This document shows, piece by piece, positions 1 to 5,701 of a DNA stretch of 6,161 bases (position 1 is the first letter of the stretch; each line of letters begins with the position of its first letter). The stretch comes from Phycisphaerae bacterium. GTDB taxonomy: Bacteria; Planctomycetota; Phycisphaerae; Phycisphaerales; SM1A02. Below the pieces are notes generated by a model. It saw only the letters and a program-made list of their open reading frames with translations. It was not told the DNA's origin and ran no database searches. The stretch is from NCBI GenBank assembly GCA_016873355.1, contig VGXK01000133.1, forward strand, positions 1 through 6,161. Direction: 5' to 3'. The position numbers and the translations under genes are program-made.

Positions 1-153
1 CAGACCTGGAAGGACCAGGAGCAGGCCAAGTTCGCCGAGGAGTTCGACGCCACCATGAAGGTGCTTCAGCGCTTCGTGAAGGCCGCGGAAGTGCACGCGC
101 CGTTCCTCATGCGGAAGGCCGATCGCATCGAGGCGTACCTCCAGCAGCGCTGA
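1..153 (+). CDS. WXG100-like small helical protein, 3' end only
   Basis: The reading frame is open from the first base to the TGA at 151-153 and gives the last 50 residues; the start lies outside the window. The visible part begins QTWKDQEQAKFAEEF. This is a W-x-D turn followed by an amphipathic helix with regularly spaced aromatic residues, then a second stretch with F, L and Y positions ending EAYLQQR. That matches the second half of a WXG100-type helical hairpin, where a Trp-x-Gly (here W-K-D) marks the turn. No transmembrane segment is visible, and the C-terminal YxxxD/E export signal of classical ESX substrates is not seen. The gene ends 3 bases before the next start and belongs to the cluster that closes with an FtsK-type ATPase, so a role as secreted substrate or partner of that motor is inferred. 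It could instead be a structural component; the family call rests on a short motif. Confidence 0.62.
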   Translation, partial: QTWKDQEQAKFAEEFDATMKVLQRFVKAAEVHAPFLMRKADRIEAYLQQR

Positions 154-156
154 ACG

Positions 157-852
157 ATGTCCGACGCCGCCAAGGTCACGAGTCTCGACGACCTGGCGAG
201 ATTCCGCGCCGCCGTGATCAAGGCGCTCGACGAGCTTCGCCTCTCGATCTCGGAAGCGGAGTCGGAAGTGGGCCGCGTGCGCGGCTGGGTGGAGCGCGAC
301 CAGAGCCTCTACTGGCAGACGCAGCATCGCAAGGCGCAGGAGCATGTGGCCACCTGCAAGAGCGCCCTCTTCCGCAAGCAGATGGTCACGAGCAGCAAGG
401 ACCAGAAGCCCTCCGTCGTCGACGAGAAGAAGGCGCTCGAGCGCGCACACGCGCGCCTGGCGCTCTGCGAGCAGAAGCGCGCCGCGGTCAAGAAGTGGTC
501 GATCCAGATCACGCGCGAGGAGATCCTCTTCAAGGCGGGACTCGCGCCGCTCTCGGCGCTCGTGGATCGCGAGCTTCCGCACGCGGTGACGCTGCTGGCG
601 AGGATGCTCGAGCACCTCGACGCGTACATGAAGCTCAAGGTGCCCGACCTCTCGAAGCTCTACGACGGCGGCGCCGACGCGGCGGTGGCCGACATGCGGC
701 GGCGCGGCGACTCGATTCGCGCCATGCTCGGCACCGCGGCGGCCGGCGACGCCGGCGCGGAGCGGGACGGCGCCGCGCCCGAGGGAGGCGGCGAATCGCC
801 GCAGGGCGGCGCGAGCGGATCGCAGGCCGAGCCGTCGGAGGCGGATCGATGA
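157..852 (+). CDS. Conserved-type coiled-coil protein of the WXG/FtsK cluster, function unknown
   Basis: The protein has 231 residues. The ATG lies 3 bases after the upstream stop, with no clear Shine-Dalgarno sequence, so translation is probably coupled. Residues 10-165 are almost entirely helical and highly charged, with Trp at 44, 53 and 114. A polar loop around 76-90 (VTSSKDQKPSVVDEKK) splits two long helices, suggesting an antiparallel coiled coil. Residues 193-231 are a Gly/Ala/Glu/Ser/Pro-rich acidic tail, probably disordered. I see no signal peptide, membrane segment or catalytic motif, so it is probably cytoplasmic or exported through the linked system. Its layout resembles hypothetical proteins I recall next to W-x-D small proteins and FtsK ATPases in planctomycetes, but I cannot name a family. 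The stop overlaps the next start (ATGA at 849-852). Possible roles are a chaperone or adaptor for the small W-x-D proteins, or a larger helical substrate; both are inference. Confidence 0.85.
   Translation: MSDAAKVTSLDDLARFRAAVIKALDELRLSISEAESEVGRVRGWVERDQSLYWQTQHRKAQEHVATCKSALFRKQMVTSSKDQKPSVVDEKKALERAHARLALCEQKRAAVKKWSIQITREEILFKAGLAPLSALVDRELPHAVTLLARMLEHLDAYMKLKVPDLSKLYDGGADAAVADMRRRGDSIRAMLGTAAAGDAGAERDGAAPEGGGESPQGGASGSQAEPSEADR
837..841 (+). promoter_or_regulatory. Shine-Dalgarno site for the 72-residue W-x-D protein
   Basis: GGAGG lies 7 bases before the ATG at 849, inside the last codons of the upstream gene. It is the only good Shine-Dalgarno site in the cluster. It supports the ATG at 849 and suggests that this small protein is translated strongly in its own right rather than only by coupling. 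Confidence 0.6.
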
Positions 853-1067
853 GCGTCGCCGGCGCCCGCATGCGGATGGATCTCGCGCTGAAGGACCTGC
901 ACCTCAAGTGGGCGCACGTGTCCCAATCCTGGAACGACCCGGTGAGCCGCGCCTTCGAGAGCAACTACCTCGACGCGCTCGACCAGGGCGCTCGCCTCGC
1001 GGCGGGCGCGCTCGACAAGATGCGCGACTCCATTGCCCGCGCCAAGCGCGAGTGCGGCGAAGGATGA
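849..1067 (+). CDS. WXG100-like small protein (W-N-D turn)
   Basis: This is a 72-residue, almost wholly helical protein. Helix 1 covers roughly residues 8-26. It is followed by SWNDPVSRAFESNYLDAL, in which W28-N29-D30 occupies the position of the WXG turn. A second amphipathic helix runs from about residue 32 to 68. It is shorter than typical WXG100 proteins (about 100 residues), chiefly at the N-terminus, and lacks the C-terminal YxxxD/E motif. The W-x-D turn plus downstream Phe repeats the pattern in the partial protein at the window start, so the two may be paralogues able to form a heterodimer, as EsxA/EsxB do. The start is supported by GGAGG 7 bases upstream and by the ATGA overlap with the previous gene. 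Its own stop overlaps the first ATG of the FtsK-type gene (ATGA, 1064-1067). A role as substrate or partner of the adjacent ATPase is inferred from motif and context. Confidence 0.75.
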   Translation: MSVAGARMRMDLALKDLHLKWAHVSQSWNDPVSRAFESNYLDALDQGARLAAGALDKMRDSIARAKRECGEG

Positions 1068-4000
1068 ATCCCCCTTCGCCGGCGCCCTCGCACGATCGTG
1101 GGCACACGGCCCCTTGCTACGATCCGTCCGTGGAGCGCGAGGGCACGGACGAACTCGAGCGCGACGCGATCGATCACGAGCGGCGGCTTCTGGCGGAGCT
1201 CGTCGCGGGCAGCGCCGCACGAGCGGCCGCGCTCAGGCACGCGTCCGAGTTCGAGGCGTCGGAGCGCAAACGGAACGAACTGGCGCACACGGAACGCATG
1301 GCCGAGATCGCCGCGGAGCGCGAGCGCCGCACGAGCGAGGCGATCGCCACGCGCGACCGGGTGGTGGCCGAGACGGAGGCCACCTTCGCCTCGGAGATGA
1401 TGCGCCTGGCGCGGAAGCGCGAGATGGCGGTGGCGCAGGCTCGCGCGAAGGCGGAGGAGGCGCGACAGGCGGCGCAGCGCGCGCACGACGAGGCGATCTG
1501 GCTCGCCGAGAGCGTCTACGAGGGCGCCGAAGGCAAGCCCCGCGCCGACTACGAGAAGCTGCGCGAGGAGATCACCACGCAGAAGGCGGAGCTCGAAGCG
1601 GTCGAGCAGCAGGCGGCCGTGCTCGTGCGCCGCTATCGGCAGCGCGTGCCCTCCCGCGCGGGCGCGGACGAGGCGCTGCGGTCCGAGGCCGCCGCGAATC
1701 CGCCGCTCACGATGACCACCTCCACGGCGATCGTTCGAAGCCAGCTCGCGGAACTGCGCGGATTGAAGATCCCCGGCCTCTTCCGCGGGCCGATCCTGCT
1801 CGTGCCGTGGATGCTCGTCACCGGGGCGTCGCTCGTCGCGGCCGGCCTGCTGAGCAGTTGGAGCGACGCGCTGCTGCTCGCCGCCACGGCGGTCGGCGTC
1901 ACGCTGCTGCTTGCGGCCGTGGTCGTGGCGCTCTGGTTCGCGGCGCGGCGGCAGGTGCTGAACGCATGGGCGCCGCTTTCGCGCGCGGTGTCGGCGTTCG
2001 CGGCGGCGGCGGAGGCGGAGATCGAGCGAGCGGCGGGCGAGCGAGCCGACAAGGAGCGGCAGCTCGTCGCCACGCGCGACGAGGAGACGGCGAAGGCGCG
2101 GGCGGCGCTCGCACCGAGACTCAGCGAAGTTTCGTCGATCGAGGTGCAGGCGCTCACGCAGATCGAGGAGCAGATTCCGGGGCGTCGACGAAAGATCTCC
2201 GAGACGCGCGAGCACGCCGTGTCGACGGCGAAGAAGCGGGCGGAGGAGGAGCTCGCCAAGGCCGTCGCCGATCACGATTCGCAGAAGAGCGCCGAGCTTG
2301 CGCGAGTCGCCGCGCGCCGTGCGGAGATCGCCGCGAGCGTGGAGCGCTCGCGCGCCGACGCCGTCCGCGCCTGGCGCGAGCTCCAGCAGCGATCGCTCGA
2401 GACCGTGCGAGCGCTCGAGCGCGCGGATCACGCGAGATCGCCCCGCTGGGACGACGATCGCTGGAAGCGTTGGGAGCCGCCGCGCACCTTCGCGCCGGCC
2501 GCGCGCATCGGTTCGATCGCGATCGATCTCGCGTCGATTCCCGAGGCGCTGCCGAAGGAACCCGAGCTTGCGTGGCCGCTCGACGGCGCGTCGTCGCGCT
2601 TTCTGCTGCCGGTGACGCTTTCGCTTCCCGACCGCTCGTCGCTGCTCGTCGAGTGCGGCCCCGAGGCGAGGGATCAGGCGATCGGCACGCTCCAGGCGGC
2701 GATGATGCGCCTGCTCACGGGACTGCCTCCCGGAAAGGCGCATCTCGTGGTGCTCGATCCGGTCGGACTCGGGCAGAGCTTCGCGGGCTTCATGCATCTT
2801 GCCGACGCGAGCGCGAAGCTCGTCGGCGATCGCATCTGGACGGAATCGCGGCACATCGAGCAGCGACTCTCGGATCTCACCGAGCACATGGAGACGGTGA
2901 TCCAGAAGTACCTGCGCGACGAGTTCCCCACGATCCAGCATTACAACGAGCAGGCGGGCGAACTCGCGGAGCCGTATCGCTTCCTGGTCGTGGCCGACTA
3001 TCCGGCCAATTTCAGCGAGGTGGCGGCGAATCGCCTGAACAGCATCGTGGGGTCGGGCGCTCGCTGCGGCGTCTTCACGCTCATTCTGCGGGACGTGCGC
3101 CGCGAGCTGCCGCCGACCGCCGACCTGGCGCTGCTTCGGCGAGATCCCGTGCGCATCGAGTGGCGCAAGGATCGGCTCGTGCTCGCGGAGGCGGAACTCG
3201 ACGCCCTGCCGATCGAGCTCGATCCGGCGCCGCCGGCCGAACTCGTCATCGGCACGATGCGCACCGTCGGCGAGGCGGCGGTCGACGCCGGCCGCGTCGA
3301 AGTTCCCTTTGCCGTGATCGCGCCGAAGACGGAGAAGCTCTGGAGCGAGTCGAGCGCGGGGATCCTGCGCGTGCCGCTCGGACGCACCGGCGCCACCAAG
3401 CTGCAGTCGCTCGTGCTCGGCGAAGGCACGAAGCAGCACGTGCTCATCGCGGGCAAGACCGGCTCCGGAAAGTCGACGCTTCTGCACGCGCTCATCACGA
3501 ACACGGCGCTCTGGTACGGGCCGGATGAGGTCGAGATGTTCCTCGTCGACTTCAAGAAGGGCGTCGAGTTCAAGACCTACGCGGAACACTCGCTGCCGCA
3601 CGCCCGCGCGATCGCCATCGAGAGCGACCGCGAGTTCGGACTGAGCGTGCTCCAGGGGCTCGACGGCGAGCTCAAGCGGCGCGGCGATCTCTATCGCGAG
3701 CTGGGCGTGCAGGACCTGAAGGGCTTCCGCGCCGCGCGTCCCAAGGAGCCGATGCCGCGCGTGCTGCTCATCGTCGACGAGTTCCAGGAGCTCTTCATCG
3801 AGGACGACAAGGTGGCGCAGGACGCGTCGCTCCTGCTCGATCGACTCGTGCGACAGGGCCGTGCGTTCGGCATGCACGTGATCCTCGGCAGCCAGACCCT
3901 CGGCGGCGCGTACTCGCTGCCGCGCACCACGATGGGCCAGATGGCGGTCCGCATCGCGCTCCAATGCAACGAGGCGGACGCGCAGCTCATTCTTTCCGAC

Positions 4001-5086
4001 GACAACACCGCCGCGAGGTTGCTCGGGCGCCCCGGCGAGGCGATCTACAACGACGCCGGCGGACTCGTGCAGGGCAACTCGCCGTTCCAGATCGTCTGGC
4101 TCTCCGACAAGATCCGCGACGAGTGGCTCGAACGCTGCACGAAGGCGATCGCCGCCGCACCGAAGCGGCGCACGACGACGGCGCCGCCGATCGTCTTCGA
4201 AGGCAACGTGCCCGCCGACATCGCGGACAATCCGCTGCTCGCCGATGCGCTGGCGGCGAAGTCGTGGCCCGCGGCAAGCGCGTCGGTCGCGGCGCCGCGG
4301 GCCTGGCTCGGCGAGCCGATCAGCATCAAGGAGCCGAGCGCCGCGCTGTTCCGCCGGCAGAACGGCGCGAATGTCGTCGCCGTCGGTCAGCAGGACGACG
4401 CGGCGGCGGCGGTCATGAGCGCGGCGCTGATTTCGCTGGCGGCGCAATGCTCGCCGGAGCGCTCGAAGATCGTGCTGCTCGACGGACTTCCCGCCGACGA
4501 TCCGTTCGCGGGATCGCTCGCCAGGATCGCGAAGCGCCTGCCGCACTCGGTCGATGCGCCTGCCTATCGCGAAGCGGACGATGCGATTCGGCGCGTGGCG
4601 GAGGAAGTCGGCGCGCGAACGTCCGCAACCGGCGCGGAGCCGCCGCCGACCTTCCTGCTGATCCACGCCCTGCATCGCTTCCGCAGCCTGCGGCGCGAGG
4701 AGGACTACGGCTTCTCGTCGGGCGACGCGCCGGCCACTCCCGCCGCGCTCTTCGCCGCCATCCTGCGCGACGGCCCCGCCGTCGGCGTGCACGTGATCAC
4801 CTGGGTCGACACGCTCGCGAGTCTCCATCGCGTCGTCGACCGCGCGTCGCTGCGCGAATTCGACCAGCGCGTGCTCTTCCAGTTGAGCGCCACGGATTCG
4901 AGCACGCTCATCGACTCCCCCGCCGCCACGCGCCTGGGCGCCAACCGCGCGCTGCTCTACAGCGAGGAGCAGGGAACGCTCGAGAAGTTCCGCCCCTACC
5001 GCATGCCGTCGGACGAGTGGCTCACCGCGTTCGAGCGCACGCTGCGCGCGCGAGTGGGCAAGCCCGCCGCCGCCCCGAAGCGCTGA
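1064..5086 (+). CDS. Membrane-anchored FtsK/SpoIIIE-type ATPase, type VII secretion (EccC-like) motor candidate
   Basis: The protein has 1340 residues from the ATG at 1064. Residues 25-196 are a long charged helical/coiled-coil region. Two transmembrane helices lie at about 243-263 and 269-292, and a second charged coiled coil spans about 297-450. Three FtsK-like modules follow. Module 1 (about 500-735) has a P-loop-like site reading GPEARDQA (532-539) without the GK[ST]. Module 2 (about 746-1030) is canonical: Walker A GKTGSGKST (797-805, Lys803), FLVDFKKGVEF around Asp829, LPH at 844-846, Walker B VLLIVDEF (Asp905, Glu906), then RQGRAFGMHVILGSQ ending at Gln944. Module 3 (about 1085-1320) has NVVAVGQQDD (1103-1112) at the P-loop position and FLLIHALHRF (1197-1206) at Walker B, both lacking key residues. 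The family couples ATP hydrolysis to translocation of DNA or, in EccC/EssC, of folded WXG100 proteins. The W-x-D neighbours favour protein export. There is no FtsK gamma domain or FHA domain, so chromosome segregation is less likely. An alternative start is GTG at 1130. Confidence 0.88.
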   Translation: MNPPSPAPSHDRGHTAPCYDPSVEREGTDELERDAIDHERRLLAELVAGSAARAAALRHASEFEASERKRNELAHTERMAEIAAERERRTSEAIATRDRVVAETEATFASEMMRLARKREMAVAQARAKAEEARQAAQRAHDEAIWLAESVYEGAEGKPRADYEKLREEITTQKAELEAVEQQAAVLVRRYRQRVPSRAGADEALRSEAAANPPLTMTTSTAIVRSQLAELRGLKIPGLFRGPILLVPWMLVTGASLVAAGLLSSWSDALLLAATAVGVTLLLAAVVVALWFAARRQVLNAWAPLSRAVSAFAAAAEAEIERAAGERADKERQLVATRDEETAKARAALAPRLSEVSSIEVQALTQIEEQIPGRRRKISETREHAVSTAKKRAEEELAKAVADHDSQKSAELARVAARRAEIAASVERSRADAVRAWRELQQRSLETVRALERADHARSPRWDDDRWKRWEPPRTFAPAARIGSIAIDLASIPEALPKEPELAWPLDGASSRFLLPVTLSLPDRSSLLVECGPEARDQAIGTLQAAMMRLLTGLPPGKAHLVVLDPVGLGQSFAGFMHLADASAKLVGDRIWTESRHIEQRLSDLTEHMETVIQKYLRDEFPTIQHYNEQAGELAEPYRFLVVADYPANFSEVAANRLNSIVGSGARCGVFTLILRDVRRELPPTADLALLRRDPVRIEWRKDRLVLAEAELDALPIELDPAPPAELVIGTMRTVGEAAVDAGRVEVPFAVIAPKTEKLWSESSAGILRVPLGRTGATKLQSLVLGEGTKQHVLIAGKTGSGKSTLLHALITNTALWYGPDEVEMFLVDFKKGVEFKTYAEHSLPHARAIAIESDREFGLSVLQGLDGELKRRGDLYRELGVQDLKGFRAARPKEPMPRVLLIVDEFQELFIEDDKVAQDASLLLDRLVRQGRAFGMHVILGSQTLGGAYSLPRTTMGQMAVRIALQCNEADAQLILSDDNTAARLLGRPGEAIYNDAGGLVQGNSPFQIVWLSDKIRDEWLERCTKAIAAAPKRRTTTAPPIVFEGNVPADIADNPLLADALAAKSWPAASASVAAPRAWLGEPISIKEPSAALFRRQNGANVVAVGQQDDAAAAVMSAALISLAAQCSPERSKIVLLDGLPADDPFAGSLARIAKRLPHSVDAPAYREADDAIRRVAEEVGARTSATGAEPPPTFLLIHALHRFRSLRREEDYGFSSGDAPATPAALFAAILRDGPAVGVHVITWVDTLASLHRVVDRASLREFDQRVLFQLSATDSSTLIDSPAATRLGANRALLYSEEQGTLEKFRPYRMPSDEWLTAFERTLRARVGKPAAAPKR
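1095..1130 (+). promoter_or_regulatory. Possible internal promoter with leaderless GTG start
   Basis: TACGAT at 1118-1123, preceded by TTGC, resembles an extended -10 element and lies 6 bases before an in-frame GTG at 1130. The -35 region (around 1095-1100, ATCGTG) is weak. If it is real, the ATPase would also be transcribed alone, on a leaderless message beginning at or near 1130. Codons 1-22 of the annotated gene are Pro/Ser/His-rich and have more T-ending codons (6 of 22) than the following stretch, which fits a non-coding origin. This is a weak call based on one short motif. Confidence 0.22.
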
Positions 5087-5148
5087 CAGCGCGTGAATCG
5101 TGGTGATGGACCCGCCACCCGATCAACTCGAAGCGGTGAATGCGAATC

Positions 5149-5170
5149 GTCGTCGCTCCTTCGCGACGAC
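5149..5170 (+). terminator. Hairpin downstream of the FtsK-type gene
   Basis: GTCGTCGC (5149-5156) and GCGACGAC (5163-5170) are perfect inverted repeats forming an 8-bp stem with a 6-base loop, 62 bases after the ATPase stop. No T-run follows, so this is not a classic intrinsic terminator. It could slow polymerase or protect the 3' end of the operon message. The spacer 5087-5323 otherwise contains no supported gene. Confidence 0.35.
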
Positions 5171-5240
5171 CGCGCTCGTTCTCGCGCGGCTCTGCCTCGT
5201 CTCACGCGCGATCGTGGCGAGTGCCCTGCGTGCCCCTCAT

Positions 5241-5267
5241 CGAAGGCCGTTGTTCCACGGGCCTTCG
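5241..5267. terminator. Second hairpin between convergent genes, possible bidirectional terminator
   Basis: CGAAGGCC (5241-5248) and GGCCTTCG (5260-5267) form a perfect 8-bp stem around an 11-base loop. It lies 154 bases after the + strand stop and 56 bases beyond the end of the cupin gene on the - strand, so it could serve both transcripts. No T-tract is present on either side. The location in a convergent gap is the main support. Confidence 0.42.
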
Positions 5268-5323
5268 CTTCGACCCGCGCTTCAGGCTCGACCTCTCAAC
5301 GCTGACGCCGCCCGACGACGCGT

Positions 5324-5692
5324 TCAGCTTCCGGGGGTCGGCTTGCCGCAGTCGAAGGAGACGGGCACCAGGCAGAGGAATCGCATCGGCAAGGCGCCGC
5401 GGTTGCGGAACTGGTGCATGCGATTCGCCTCGATGAGCAGCACGCTTCCGGCGCCGACCTTCTGCACCTCGTCGCCGTACTGCACTTCCGCTTCGCCTTC
5501 GAGAATCACCACTTCGTGCTCGTAGTCGTGCCGGTGATGCGGCGTGTGACCGCCCGGCTCGACCACGAAATGCCGCAGCGCAAAGTTCGGCGCGCCGTCG
5601 GCGCGGCCGACCATGATCTCCATGCGCACGCGGTCGGCGCCCTCCATCGAAATCGGCTTCGCGCGATCGGGATCGATTCGTCGAACGAGCAT
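5324..5692 (-). CDS. Single-domain cupin protein
   Basis: This 122-residue protein forms one small beta-barrel. Cupin motif 1 is GGHTPHHRHDYEHEVVILEG (residues 47-66), offering His53, His55 and His59 or Glu60 as metal ligands. Motif 2 ends in MHQFRN with His93 and Asn97; the usual P-x-G before it is replaced here (IEANRMH). The N-terminal GAPNFALRHFVVEPGG and the C-terminal FLCLVP are typical of a common bacterial family of short stand-alone cupins whose substrate is mostly unknown. It is probably a cytoplasmic metal-binding enzyme or small-molecule sensor; the sequence does not tell which. The ATG at 5692 lies 9 bases after the stop of the upstream RNase D-like gene, so the two are probably co-transcribed. 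No good Shine-Dalgarno site is visible. The gene converges on the FtsK-type gene and shows no functional tie to it. Confidence 0.9.
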   Translation of the reverse strand: MLVRRIDPDRAKPISMEGADRVRMEIMVGRADGAPNFALRHFVVEPGGHTPHHRHDYEHEVVILEGEAEVQYGDEVQKVGAGSVLLIEANRMHQFRNRGALPMRFLCLVPVSFDCGKPTPGS

Positions 5693-5701
5693 GCCGTGAG
5701 T

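Noticed and set aside
908..1063. An upstream ATG at 908 extending the ATPase by 52 residues
   Set aside because: The extension overlaps most of the 72-residue W-x-D gene, is Arg/Pro-rich, and the ATGA overlap at 1064 gives a better start.
1033..3528. An 831-codon + strand frame within the ATPase gene
   Set aside because: Its product is a low-complexity Arg/Ala/Gly sequence typical of an off-frame reading of GC-rich DNA, while the ATPase frame carries the Walker motifs.
965..4828. A 1287-codon open frame on the - strand opposite the ATPase gene
   Set aside because: It uses exactly the same codon triplets as the sense gene, so it stays open simply because the sense strand avoids TTA, CTA and TCA codons, as expected at this GC content. 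Its translation is Arg/Leu-rich without domains.
1064..5086. Chromosome-partition FtsK (cell division) as the identity of the ATPase
   Set aside because: It lacks the four-helix membrane region and C-terminal winged-helix gamma domain of FtsK, has three ATPase-like modules, and sits beside WXG100-like genes.
5093..5525. Short + strand frames in the convergent spacer and over the cupin gene
   Set aside because: No ribosome binding site or family resemblance; the longer one overlaps the well-supported cupin gene on the opposite strand.
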